Shown here: one piece after another, positions 47,640-60,299 of the stretch
How the letters are laid out: each line of letters starts with the position of its first letter
Numbering within the stretch: the first letter of the stretch is position 1
Assembly (NCBI GenBank): GCA_964019135.1
Contig: OZ025256.1
Span: 40,644,035 to 40,708,034, forward strand
Direction: 5' to 3'
DNA from: Arenicola marina
Lineage: Eukaryota > Annelida > Polychaeta > Arenicolidae
DNA: 64,000 nucleotides
Made by a program: the position numbers and the translations under genes
The notes under the pieces: model-generated
The model's input: only the letters and a program-made list of their open reading frames with translations
Told to the model about the DNA's origin: nothing
The model's database searches: none

Positions 47640-48930
47640 TTAATTGTTAATCGCAAAATTAAGTATTAATCGCAAAGCTCTTTAGTGAACACAATAAACA
47701 AATAATAAAGCACAAAATTATCAGCCAGTTGAACTTTAATCATCAACGTAGACTCTCAACAATTAACAATGACAGCTAGCCTGAGCATACCCCTTAAAAA
47801 TTTAGCATAGTGTAAAAGAATGGAGAAATACGGTTCATTAAAGGGAACCGCCAGCCTGGCCTCTAACGCTGCTTTACCGATTCATATAATACCAAATTCT
47901 CTATCCTCCAACTTATAGAATTTTTCGTTCTATCTGTAGCTCGCAATAAAATTTAGAAGTGACCTCCAGGCACAATTTCGCCGCCTACCCAGGTTGCAGC
48001 CCTTTTTGGAGTCAAGAGACGATACTCTAATTTATTAAAACCGGAAATTGCGCCTATTGTGTGAGCAAAACAAGAGCGCGTGATAATCGCTGATATAAAT
48101 AGCTGCGATTCTAACTCCAATCATGGAATTGTTGCAGAGTCAATCGTCGCAAGACGTGTATCAATTTGTTACTGCGAAGCTTGGAACTGCCGCTGCTCAT
48201 CTGTGAATCGCGGCCCTGATCTCTCTCTCCGCGAGTTATAACGTGAGGCGGCGCCATATGAATAGTCACAATACGCGTCACTGCTCCCTGCAAAATGGCG
48301 CTCTACTTGACATTCTTGGAGGCGAGTTGCCTTAATATTTTTCTCCTTACCAGTCGGCCGAAATGAAGCGTTAACACTCGCCAATTTAATTTTAAGATGT
48401 AAACTTTCGGTGCAGATCGCGATTAAATTAGGTTGGACACCCGCTGACACATCAGACCAATAAAAAAGACAACTTAAAGATCACAGCTATTAGAAATGAA
48501 TTAAAACATGCACCAGACGATTTAAACATCAGTATATCAGCACTTACAGGATACAGGAAATGATAATTTCTCTCAAACTCTTTTTTTGCAATTGTTTGTT
48601 GTGCGACTATTGCTTTATTTTCTCTAATAATTCGCTTTATTCATTGACCACATATTTTTCTCCACGGTTTTTATGTTAGATTACCTTTTTACTTTGACTG
48701 ATTTTACGTCCCGCTCGACTACTTGAAATTATGCGCCACCTACTGGTCAATCACATTTGGCCAATGCATTGAGTCCGTCCAACACCTTGAAATGTGTGAG
48801 AAATGGGCATTATCGCCCATGTCCACGATTTTTGAAACGTATTGATATAGGATATTCGCCTCGTATATACATCTGTTACATCTGACACGAGGTACGTGTA
48901 GTGGTATATGTGCAAGCACTTTGAAATTGT
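47640..48930. other. No gene recognised
   Basis: AT-rich sequence with short frames only. The 93-codon minus frame 48,450-48,169 has no recognisable domain, and no block of the complex repeat could be aligned. Confidence 0.45.
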
Positions 48931-48939
48931 GCGCAGTAA

Positions 48940-49168
48940 ATTGTGCGAGAGGAATTTTTTTTAAAAAGGGGGGGGGGAGGGGCTGTGAAAAAAAATGCGA
49001 CTGGGGGGTCCATAAATCTGTTGACTACTGGTGGGGGGTCCCCGCTGCCTCATGTATGGCCTACGCTTCAAATGGCCTAAATTTTGCATTGAAAAACGGC
49101 ATTCTTCCTCAAAAAGAAGGGCGAGTTTCACACTCCCCGGAGCCCACCTCTCACTGGATCCGCCCTTG
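48940..49168. mobile_element. Possible hAT-like MITE, right end only
   Basis: The sequence ends TCACTGGATCCGCCCTTG at 49,168, which read inward is CAAGGGCGGATCCAGTGA, a hAT-style terminus. A G-rich interior with G10 (48,968-48,977) and AGGCCATTTGAAGCGTAGG-like sequence precedes it. I could not find the matching left end, so the extent is a guess. Confidence 0.3.
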
Positions 49169-49189
49169 CGTAACTGTTTGGGGCCAAGA

Positions 49190-49620
49190 CACGGCAGATC
49201 CACTGACGCAGTGTCTCTGTTCAAGGCGCCGACAACAAGTTATTTGCTGGTGTCCCGTCGGCGATTCCCTTGACGACACACATCGCCATCAGGAGGGTAA
49301 GACATCACTTCCCGATAAATCCGTGTCACTGAACCGTTGGATTGCTATCTAATCACAATAATTGATTATTCCCGAGGCCCATCGGGGCTGTGGCCATATA
49401 AAAAGACACTGTTGGACTAGAATTCTGCTTGACGAGCGATCCGATAGGTGGGAGAGGGAGGTATTGTGCGGCGGAGAGAGGTACAGGAGTGCGGGGTGGG
49501 GACGAAGCGGCCGGGGTGCACAGCTATGGAAAGGAGGATCCGGTGACGAATGGTTCTTTTTACCCATGAAGATTCATCAAGCTTCGGGTGAGGCATGCCG
49601 TTCGGACTAGGGACCTCTGC
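49190..49620 (-). repeat. Minus-strand repeat segment joining two plus-strand sites
   Basis: Reverse-complemented, 49,560-49,345 matches 35,410-35,620 and 49,315-49,195 matches 39,760-39,880. The two matches lie next to each other here but are about 4.1 kb apart on the plus strand, with the TTAA-flanked transposon between them. Confidence 0.65.
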
Positions 49621-49639
49621 TGAGAATAGAAGCAATGTG

Positions 49640-51010
49640 CACTCGTTTTTTGGTCACTCGTTTTATCACTAATGCCGTCTTTGTATTTGGAACACCGTTT
49701 GAGATAACGTTAATGGCACGATGAGTCAAGGGTAATGAGGTTAAGGGCCTTAATATAACTTGAAGATGAAATGGATGAAGGCTTCGTTTGACAATTGAAC
49801 TTTATGACGCTGATGCGACTGGCAACTGGCTTACCAGATGCGCAAAGTAAACATTTTACTTCAAACATTGTAAGCAAAAGTTAAACCACAGAAGCAAGCA
49901 GACATGTATCGCCCAGCACATATGTGATACTAGTAACAGCACAAGTTTTGCATGACGTTATTGGCAGCAACCCTTCATTCTCATTACCCGCCCTCGGCCT
50001 GGCTGTCTCGGCTTCGCGTTCCCGTTGATGACCGACTCATGTTTATATTCCACAGATAAGTTTTCTTTGAAATCAATTAGGGTAATTTTGCTTTCGTCTC
50101 ATACGGAGATGATTGGATAGCCAAGTGTTACAACCTTGCGCACAGAATATCGTGAATATCCGATGCGGCAGTTTTAATGACTCCAGAGGGCTTTGGTCCC
50201 TGAGTATCTGTTGCTTTTTATCACGCGAATTCATAGGCAGAAGCATCTTTCACGGGCTAAGATGCCAATTAGTTGGACCAGACTGCTCCAGCGAGACGAT
50301 CACAACACGTTCTTCTGACTAACTAGTGGTGGTTCTGGTTAATGAATAAACATAATCCTGGCGGGCATTGACCTGTCGGAGACACATCCTGTTGGCGTCA
50401 GCACCCATTAGTTTGCATCAACATGGACGGATTCAAGATGGTGGTTTAAGGGGGCGTAGCGTTTTATTGAGCATGGGCGCTCTCGACATTGGCGATTGGG
50501 TGTGCAATGGATCTAGGAGTGGGCGGCTTGGTTTTGGGGGTGGCGAAACCCCACTCTTAGGCTGACTCGCAACAGGGCTCTTCCAGCCCCGACGACTAAC
50601 ATATTAAGCACATATCATGTCTGTGCTGCTAGTTTTACTGATGCCCTAGCTGCCTGGTAATCATAATCTTAGCAACTAAATATCCAGGATCTGGGTTCCG
50701 TCTAAAAGTTTGGTTGTGATCGAGTAATGTACGACGGCGAGCGGGAGTTTTGCCCCCCGCCCCCCCCCCCCCCCTTAGCCCCGCACCCGCACCCGCCCCG
50801 GAATGAGGAGTTAACCGGCGGGAACATCAGCAGTTGCGTGGTCTGTTTGTTTCATGGGAGCGTTCTGAGAGGATTGCTAGGAGACAGAGAGAGGGTCCAG
50901 GACCGTGTGTGATGTCATGGGGCGATTATTCCATATTAATAACATCGTGTCGGGGCTGCTGGCCTCTGCTGATTACCCTGCCGTGTCGTGACGTCATCAG
51001 ACCCGGCCAG
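49640..51010. other. No gene recognised; C15 run and one CRE octamer
   Basis: A C15 run is at 50,760-50,774 in a C-rich patch and a perfect TGACGTCA at 50,989-50,996. Near 50,420-50,560 ACGGATTCAAGATGG and GGATCTAGGAGTGGG hint at a small G-rich transposon, but no matched ends were found. Confidence 0.4.
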
Positions 51011-54000
51011 GGAAGGTCCACCATCTGCACCTGATATGATCGTTTGATGTCCATATTGGAATTTGGGACGTGATATTAATCCCAAAAACAGATGTGAGTG
51101 ATGGTAGGAGTGTTTTTAATTATTAGAAAATCTGCCTGTTATTAGGCTGGTATTCGGTGACGAAGTGCCCCGCCATCAATGAGACGCCCTGTCTGGGAGA
51201 GTCTCGACCACACCCTAGGCCTGATGATCATGTCGTCGCACGTCCGGCCAGGATACCAGTACAGTCCCAGGCTTTGACAATCAGGCATCAGTCGATTTTG
51301 CGGGTTTAAAAGAAAGAAATATATGGGCGAAAATGTATATCTGTTGGCAACAATTCGGTAAAAGTGGCTCTTTGTATACGGAACAGATTTGTGCTGCACG
51401 TATTGAAATCCTACTCTATATGTTCCTAAATATCATAACAATGGTATGCCGACGCTTGCCGATACATCATCTTTCATCAGATTGCATTTCTGCCAGACGT
51501 AATTTGTTTGTCAAAGGCGTTTCCCTTAAAATGCGATATTAGATCTTTTTTTTTCCACTGTGAAAATTTATCGACTGGGTAGCCAATATAATTCCTTCGG
51601 TTTTCAAAAGAGTGTATTAATATCTTTCTGCGCTTGAAATTAATGTAGTAAAAAGCAATGTTGTGACATTTATTTTAAGAATAAGTGGCATCATTTAATA
51701 ACTTTTTTCAGCAAGTTCAGTCCCTCAGTGGTTGTACGCGGCCCCTGATGGATAACAATCTGTTAGGCATACCTATACAGACACTGTTTTTAACGGAAAT
51801 GTATAAGTATGTAGCATTTTTTTAATGTGGCAAATTTAAGAAAACATCGTCCATCTGGCATTTAAGTCGGTCACGGACCTCACAGTTTTATTCTTTGTGT
51901 AACAATGGTGATTTCACATGGACGAATGGAATTCAAGTGTGAACTTACTAAGTAACTTACTTACTTGAAAGTACTAAGACATATGGTAAGGACGTGTTTC
52001 TCCCCAAAATAAGTAATTAAGGACTACGTTTCTTCATCACAATTCTGGCTCGTCATATTTCACAACTTGGAAATTATCTTAGGGCTGATCGGAGGTTTTC
52101 TTCATCAAGTCAATAGCTATGCATAATAGCTAGTGACAGGTAATTTCAGAGCACGTGTCTCGCAAACGAAGCACTGAACACTAATTACCGAGAGACTTTG
52201 TTAGGCGGAGCTACCTTTATCCTAGCGGATCGTAACGATCGGCAAACACCTGGAAGGTCATTACATAAGGCCAATCACCATGATGATGGCGAGAGAAGGA
52301 AGGTGTAAACCATCCCCCGAGCACCGGTAAGAAAACTCTGATTAAATCGAAATCAAATCGCTGACGCGTGTGATACTGGGGGTCCCTGTCCATTAAGGCT
52401 TATGTGGCTTAAGTGCCACATGATAAGTAACGAGGCTATGCCGGTGCAGCGATAGAGGGGGAATGGTGGAAGAGGGGTGAGTTGACACAGGAGAAAGGAT
52501 CGTGCCATAGGTAGATGAACGGATGGGTGCAGTAAGCGGATGGGGCGACTTGGTAGAGGAAACACCGGCAGTAGATGGGTCGGTCGGAAGGAAGAGAAAT
52601 GGGATCAGTTTTACGAACTGTTACGACAGCCTAGTGGACCCAGAACCAGGAATGTCTTATGCCAGCACCAGAGTCACTGTCTGTTCACCACAAGTACAAA
52701 AAAAGAAATCGGCAGCGATGACGGTGGTGACATCTTAGGGGCACCCTGTCTTATGACTGGTGGTGTCTTGCCTAAAGCCTCGTCCCGTCGCCATTACGTG
52801 AGTAGGCCTAGTTGCATTTAAGGCTAGAGTCTTTTCCGCCTTTCTGCAGTCATCGTTGAATGCCTGTCCGATTTAACAGTGTTGAGGTAAAGAGACACAA
52901 CGACAAAAAATTCTCATCTGGCGATGTTGACTTTTTTGATGTTGCAATGCGTCTATGCATGGAATAGCATGCCCTCACGGAACTAGTGCCCGACAAAGCC
53001 TGATTGTGAATAAGAAGTTGTGAAAACGTCTCCGTGTGTAAGCTGCATGGTCACGCGAGTAAGGGCGAGAAGTAGTACCGGAACCTGTAAGCGAAAACTG
53101 GAATACTACAGCCATCTATGAATTCATCCATTGCTTTGCCGTAGGATTTTCTGGAGCCTATCACTCGCATTACTGCCTTCCTTTTTTTTACCCGATCTCG
53201 CACAAGCAGCTTCCAACATCGCATATCCTCTAAGGAAGTGACTGATTTTGTGGAGAGTTCATGAACACCTCATTGCTCACCCCGTGTCTTGGTGCACTGT
53301 CACAAACAGGAAATTTGGTTTTGTAAAGGAAAAAGTTCTTACATTATTGGTTCTTTGATGTCCTTGCGCGTGAGCTGTCGCATCGCATATAATACGGAAT
53401 GAGGACCGGATCGAGATGAACATCACGCAGGGGGCTATGCTACATCTACACACTTCCTTACAAGTCGCACTGACGACAAAACTTGATCTGTTAGATCTGT
53501 TAAGTAGAATTAAGTGATGCATGTAGGTCCCTGCTAGTACATAAGTACATAACGATAGCATGCAATGAATCTATAGACATGTTGCTAAAACAACTTATTG
53601 CCCAATTTCAATTCCTGTGGGCGTGTGTGGATTACTTGCGTACTACGTCAGCACAATGCGTACAGCAGAGGGAGCATGGACACTGTCTATACATCTTTTA
53701 AACAAATCGTGTGAAAATGTATCTCAATCTATCATAATTGTTTACCCAAACTACAAGATGCGCGAAAACAGATCACGTTATCCACTCACTAACTATTAGG
53801 CCCCAAATGTATTCTAACGTTGCATTGCTTCCGTGCAAAGCGTGTGGCTGTAATATTTGAACGGTGATCAACAGGCTGATTGTACCAGTGTGTAGGATCA
53901 CGATCTTCCACTGCCAGGATGTCATTGCTGGATACAAGACGAACAGCAGGAATCTGACTGTTATGTTGTCATGCATCCGGATGTGCCAAAATATTTATTT

Positions 54001-54420
54001 GCTGATTACTTTTTTACAACTTAATCATTCCGTTTTCTTGTTGCCGCATTTGTGCTTTCAGCTGAACAAGCCAGGTTGAATACAGGAAAATTTGCCACAC
54101 ATGCATCATATTCGCTGTCCTGTCGTTTGGTCTTGGCTATTTGTTAATTCCTTCATCTAGCGTTCCTTGTAAAACATATATCTCAAGAGAAAGCTTGATT
54201 CTAAGAGAACGGTAGATTGGCTGTTATCCTCGGGGCCATTAGATCGGGTGTTAGCCTTATGCGAGCAGACTTCTGTCGATAACAATGAAACAGTATTAAC
54301 AGTGACACACGAGTCGAGTAAAAAATTTTTTTTCACAGAGATCGCACTCGTATTTCGGTTGTATCGTCTGAAGCACTTTCTTGGAAGTTTCCGCTACCCA
54401 ACTACAGTGTAATGTGGTCC
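51010..54420. other. No gene recognised
   Basis: Frames are short on both strands. A minus-strand frame at 53,976-53,773 is partly hydrophobic but matches no family I know. No clear copy of the A, D, CRE, M20 or M30 blocks was found here, so this is the longest stretch outside the complex repeat. Confidence 0.45.
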
Positions 54421-54439
54421 CTAATTATGCAAAAGTTAA

Positions 54440-55060
54440 TGTCAGGAAGGTGGGCAGGAAGGAGAGCGGGAAGGAAGGCAGTGGGGTGAAAGGGCGGTGG
54501 GAGGGGGGGGGGGGGGGGCTAAATGGCTGCTCCATGGAATGGAAATCTGAATGGTTAAGTAGCCATTAGCGGTTCACAAACCCTGCTGACCTATCTTCCA
54601 CCCCATCTACTCTTACAATACCACCCTACCATATTCCAGTCTTTCACCACACCACACGACCCCACTCTCACACACCCCCCACTCCCCTATCTTCCAGTCT
54701 GACATGGACTGGAGATTAACACGTTACGTTGTCAGTCTATGTACGTCAGCCGAAGCTGTGACGTAACGTCTAGTGCATCCTGCTATCAGTATTTTGTAAA
54801 CTATCCGCTTGACAATTTAATATGGCGTCACGAAGTTTGAAGTTATAATTTTAAGGTACTAATACGATAATAATTACCAATGCGACCATATTAGCATACG
54901 TAACTGCGTCACAACTTTTAAGACATCTTTACTTTTTAGCTGCGTTTGGTCGAAAACGACAACAAATTAATGAGATAATGCATCAACGTATTTATTCATT
55001 GTGCTGGTGTTCTATAGTTGCGTGGCAGCCCCCCCCCCCCTCCCCCCTCCCTCTGATTTC
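54440..55060. other. Strand-asymmetric purine/pyrimidine tracts
   Basis: The segment 54,440-54,518 is almost all purine on the plus strand and ends in G16 (54,503-54,518). The segment 54,590-54,700 is C-rich, and a C12 run with a further C-rich tail lies at 55,029-55,050. G-quadruplex or triplex formation is possible. Confidence 0.6.
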
Positions 55061-57160
55061 CGCGATGATCACATGACCCGAAAGCCCTGAACAGTGGTAC
55101 ACAGTAGCAGATACATCGCATTAATTAAGCTTGTGGTGAACTTCTACGAAATAATTTTATAATACGGCTAAAGTCACTTGGGCTGCCAGAGTTCAAAGAG
55201 GTGGTTATAAGTATGGATATCGACATGTTTGGCTCCGACAAGGAGTGGGAAATGCAAACAGCTTTTAACTACATTCAGACGACGTTTATGTGATATTGTG
55301 TATGTCAAGACTTGGGCATGCGATATGAAGAGTACTTAAACGCTTGATAACTACGCACGATACTAATTAGTGTTAAACAGGAGACTTACCTGACCTTTGT
55401 TTCCACAGCCATGCACAGGGCCGACTTCGGGGTTTGAGACAAAAGCGTAAGGTAGAAAGAGTGACAGGACTAGTAGACGGAAACAAAAGAGTTTGTTATT
55501 GTTTGAATCGCAAAAAAGAAGTTGCGAACGCCGAATTTCATTTTCTAATGGTGTGGCATCTTTATAAGAACATACTCGGTATTGGAAGTTTCCAAGCTGT
55601 CCAACGGAACGGGGCTTTATAAATTTAATGTAAAGTCAGGCACAAACCGTCTTAAGGAGTTTTGCGTTACATGTTTACGCCGCCATGAATCATATTGCGC
55701 CAGTATTTGAAGAGCACTTCTTACCTGATGTTCATTGACAATATACGTGGATCTGTCACTTTAATAGCATCACGTGGTGGAACAAACGAATCTAAATGCT
55801 TAGGCTATCCCTCACCACCACCAGTCCCCCTCTCCCCCGCCATCTCTCTCTCAACAGCGCCTCTGAACAGCTTTCCGGACACGTGGTTGGGGTCATATGG
55901 GATCTGGAGATGGTCTGACATGACAGTACCTAACTAAGATGCATTATAGTCTTAAAGAAGATGTCAATGCATCATTTCTTCATTAACAGTTTCGTTTTCT
56001 CATGTATAGCTAATTCACATTTTATCGTTCCCATTTGGATTTGCATGCAGGCTTAATCGTCTAAATCAACATGATTGAGTAAACGCAGCGCATTCAACGG
56101 CTACATCACGACCTACGCACGATATAAATCAATCAGCCCTCCACCCATTACATCCAGAACATGTCGTGCTGAGCCTCGTTTATGAGTGAAACCTTCTTCG
56201 GCAGATGGCGCTGACGGACTTTCTATCAATGGCCTGAATTTCTGAGTGATTACACAGAGCACTGATCAGAGGCCCTTAAGCGTCATCCCTCAATTGAGTC
56301 TTACTTGTATACAGCGCAAGGGTGACGCCGGGTACGTGCAGCGGTCTGGCCATTTCCCCATCACCACTCCCGCCCCCCACCCCGCCCCTCACATCTACCC
56401 ATCTAATGACACCCCCTGGCGATCTCCGCACAGGACGTAGCTGACTGCACGGCTTCTTGGCAGTGCGGTTCATACAATTCAGGAGCCTCACGAATTTTAC
56501 CGACAAAAAATTAATTTGTATGCGAGGCAAGAGCCAGGTCTAGCAAAGAAAAGGTGGTTTGTATGCGAAGGCCAAACCGCCTTGACAGACCGCCTGGTAA
56601 GGTGGGCGCCAGGGCAGTAGACGAGAGGCGACAAGAGACAACGCGCCCCTCAAGGGTAAGACATGGGATATCACGAGAGAACATGGAAGGAAATTATTCT
56701 GTTGGTACTTTGTTTTTCCTTCGGCCGAATTTCGTGAAGGTGTAGACTGTTCCCATGACAAAAAAAGTGAGATAGGTAAAGAAACCCCTCGTCCACAAAA
56801 ATGGGCATCGCGGAGGAAAACAGGGTTTGGATAAAATATATTTAAATATAAATGTTTGGGTAATGAGGTAATCACTCATATAATCCTGCAGCAAAACACT
56901 GAAATTCCCCGTCAACCGCCAGTTGTACAAGTTTTGTCGGAGGGTCCAGGGGATGCAAGTGATTCCCACTCTCCTTAAAACAGTTCAACGCCCACCCCAT
57001 TCAACGCCCACCCCATTCCCTCCCGAACAGGAAGAGCGGCGGACGAAATCTTTGTTCCACCTCTATGACGGTATATATGTCAGTAAAGGGACAGCGAGCA
57101 GGCACAAGGGAATTTCATATCCATGTTATTTTTGTAAAAAATAAATCGGAATCGGAATTT
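55060..57160. other. No gene recognised
   Basis: Only short frames. A 16-bp direct repeat TTCAACGCCCACCCCA occurs twice in a row at 56,983-57,014. No repeat block was confidently aligned. Confidence 0.4.
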
Positions 57161-57169
57161 TGTCTAAAA

Positions 57170-57490
57170 AAAATCTTCAAGATGTAAGTCTTGGACTTTA
57201 AGATGTAAGTTTTGTACTTCAAGATGCAAGTATTGAACTTCAAGATGTAAGTATTGAACTTCAAGATGTAAGTATTGAACTTCAAGATGTAAGTATTGAG
57301 TTTCAAGATGTAAGGATTGGAATTAAGATGGACTTAAGGATGTAAGGCTTGGATTTACTACACGATGTAATTTTTGGACTTACTACACGATGTAAGTCTT
57401 GGACTTCAAGATGTAAGACTTGGAATTAAGATGGACTTAAAGATGTATGTCTTGAATTTCAACATGTACCTCTTGAACTTAAAGAACTTA
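57170..57490. repeat. 21-bp minisatellite with irregular copies
   Basis: The core unit CTTCAAGATGTAAGTATTGAA (and variants GTCTTGGA, GTTTTGTA) is repeated, most regularly at 57,195-57,310, then with longer, disturbed units up to 57,490. Because 21 is three times seven, the minus strand reads as a seven-residue repeat FNTYILK over 57,306-57,160. That frame is a by-product of the repeat and not evidence for a gene. Confidence 0.9.
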
Positions 57491-57499
57491 AAGATGTAA

Positions 57500-58440
57500 G
57501 GGCAGAAGGGCCGGGGCTAATACATTGAACTGATTTTTATTTATTTATTACCGAAATCGATACTGAGGTCGGTTCTCGGCGTCTTGACAGATGTGGCGTT
57601 GTACACGCATGCAGAGGTCACGTCATCGTGGTGGTTGTCAAGGTTACCACGAGGCACCGAACTGTCTCTCTTGCCCATGTTTGTCAGTGATGATTAAAGC
57701 CGATGCTCTATTCTGCTGACATGAAAGCAATGCAGCGAGTATGATGACAGCGATGGCACGAAAACAGTGCAACATTTCTTATAGTAATAATAATAAATAA
57801 ATAATAACAGCGCATTATGTATAGAATTAAAATTTATTAGTAGTCTTGATTTATTGCGTCGCCCAGTTTGCGACCGCTGGAGATAATTGGCAGTCTGTAA
57901 TCACTCATATATGTTATTCAATCTATTCTTTAGACATTGCAACCTCACTTCGTGAAAGGTCTGCGAGTCGTTCGTTTGTGTTGATGAGAGCGACTGGTCT
58001 GCAATCGACAGTGGAAGGTGCGTGCTTCTTCCATGGATAGGTCACTTCCCTACGGCAGTATGCATAGATCCACCACATTGTGTCTGTGGGCATTATGTCC
58101 ATCGGCATTATGTCTTTGTTATTCTAGTTATGTGCTGAAATAGAATCAGGTTTTAACGATACCATTAATACGCAATACTGACTAATACACAAAATTATAT
58201 TGCACTATTTTAGCTTTATTCCTTACGATGGTGGAGTATATGTTTGTTATTTATATTAAGTCTATCTAGACATTGGGGATTAATCATTCAAGAGGGTCAT
58301 TCCCAAGACATGTTCTGAATCCAAGAAGAATAGACAACGCATTAAGACATTTTCTTAATTCAGAAAATTCACTTCTTGAGAGATTACTTATGTATTTTGA
58401 TCGACAAATCTTCCACTAAGTCTAGTGGCGTAACCTGAGT
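57500..58440. other. No gene recognised
   Basis: Ordinary sequence with short frames; no block of the complex repeat was confidently aligned before about 58,450. Confidence 0.4.
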
Positions 58441-58939
58441 GGCGATTATGAATACGGCTCCTGGAGTTAGCTATCGCCCTTATAAATGGTTCCTTTTAAC
58501 ACACATGACGCAACAACGTGTCGCGTGACGTCATTTAAGTTTAGCATTTCCCCTATAGCTTCAGAACCCAGAATCAAGAGACAAGGGAGAGGCGCCGCCC
58601 AAGGCACAGGATTGCTAATATATGTGCTATTTTTCCTTCCTATATAAAACAGCGAGGCACTAACCACAGCTATGTAAGCTGTGATACCGGACGCCAAGAG
58701 CGCTGGAAATTATCACAGTCTATGGCAAAAGCTGCGCCTTTTCTTTTGTCGCGTTCCATGTAGCAGTCTTCAGATCTACTAAGGAACCGTAATGATCTGT
58801 CTTTACTGGATTTTTCTCATTGGGGCTAATTTGAAACTGGATCAGGAGGTAGGTTGTCTGGATACGGCAGCAGCGTTAGTGGTCCTGGACATTTCTCAAC
58901 ATCAATTGTGATGACAGTCGTTTGCTTGGTAAATCCCGG

Positions 58940-59045
58940 TCCCCTGTGATCAGACGGGACAACATTCGGTCACAAGAGAATAGAGGACAGAGTCTATCCA
59001 TATTAGATGATAAAAAACCGATCGTCGTTATAGCGACCTGACTAC
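58940..59045 (-). repeat. Vestigial M30 site
   Basis: On the minus strand the flank ACGACGATCGG (as at 21,887) is followed by only one or two weak M30-like units (AATATGGATAGACTCTGTCC, TTGTGACCG) and then by the distal flank AACGACTGTCATC (as at 22,530). The site therefore has far fewer units than its plus-strand partners. Confidence 0.55.
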
Positions 59046-59244
59046 ACTCACCGTTATAACGTTTGGCTGTTTTGACCATTTATCCATGGGGATCCAATAT
59101 CATTGCGAGTTGTGAAGGCATGTTAACTGCGAGGGGATTTTTGAGAGAACAGTGGCCGCCAAGTTACGCGGCCTGTTAACCACGGGCAACTCGGTCAGCG
59201 AGCCGAATTATTATCATTTCACATTATATATCTGGCGTTATGAA

Positions 59245-59490
59245 TAGAGTGGCGAAGGTTCGACGCATGGAACATGTCTCGTTGGACGTGTCTCATTCGT
59301 GGTTGTATGGCTTAAGGTGGGAACTCCCGGTATGACTCATACTCTCTCTTGTGCCTCTGTCTTCGTATCTGACCTTGCCATCGAAGAGGATGCACGTCTC
59401 TGTGTTGTTGGGTAGCTGATGATCAGAGCGGACTTCAGCGACATATTTCATTCCTTTTGGCGTCCACACAGCGGTGCCATGGTACGCATT
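59245..59490 (-). repeat. A block, inverted copy
   Basis: Reverse complement of the 13,045-13,290 block, including TCGTTGGACGTGTCTCATTC, GTATGACTCATACTCTCT and the segment GATCAGAGCGGACTTCAGCG that is also in unit 1 but lacking in units 2 and 3. Confidence 0.85.
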
Positions 59491-59916
59491 GTGATTGGGG
59501 AGAGGTCTGTGTTACTGTTAAGATCATGGCGTTTCAACGCTTTTGTTGACATACAACATAAAAACACATAAATTGTTAGAAGTGTTAATATGGAGTTCCA
59601 TGATGAAGACAGTGGTTGGATCCTCCAATGTATTTAGGCCAAATATACCGCTGGGACAAAGGGTATTTGATGAAGTTTTTCTTTCTGTCACCGAAGAACG
59701 ATCGACGCAGCAGTTCCACCATTCACATTGCTTAAACAAGTCGACAAGACGCGCAATATAAATCAAAGAAAAATTCATTGTAAGTAACTACACAGTAGGT
59801 GCAGGACCATGTAAGATATATATCTTTCATCCCTCTTGAGATAACTTTATAATAATTGTTCTAATAAAGTGTTATTGGTATATTTGCTTGCAAAACTGCC
59901 GGAGTTGCTTAGACTA

Positions 59917-60297
59917 TTAAAGCAATATATTCCGTAATTTTTTGTATTACCAACCTCTTCGCCATGTCAAATAAGTAAATTCTGTCTTGAATTTAAATCC
60001 TGAAAGCCTGCGGGCTATCCGGAGAGAAGCATTTTGGTCAACGGAGCAGAAGTTGGTGGCCGGCTTTATATCCCTGCGCGCCTGTTCGCAGTTCGCTATT
60101 TTATGTGTGAGGTCAACCGCGGCTCGCCATCACGTCCGCGCGCGATATAAATAAACCGCGCAGTTTTATGTTGAAATGTTTGTTTTACAGACTCAAAGAG
60201 ATATAAAACATATACATCATAAATGTTGAGATACTTTTAGCCTTGATTCTAAAATGTTAAAAAAGGTAAGGTGGCGCATGTAAGCATATTGCTTTAA
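59917..60297. mobile_element. MITE (381 bp) with TTAAAGCAATAT ends and TA flanks
   Basis: The left end TTAAAGCAATAT (59,917) and the right end ATATTGCTTTAA (to 60,297) are perfect 12-bp inverted repeats. TA flanks both sides (59,915-59,916 and 60,298-60,299). The interior has a CpG-rich part with CCGCGCGCGATATAAATAAA and no long frame. It interrupts the inverted unit between its D and A blocks. Confidence 0.75.
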
Positions 60298-60299
60298 TA

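Noticed and set aside
53773..53976. 67-codon hydrophobic minus frame, possible receptor fragment
   Set aside because: No diagnostic motif. Another frame of the same strand is also open.
57115..57306. FNTYILK repeat protein
   Set aside because: Direct consequence of a 21-bp tandem repeat; no start context or promoter.
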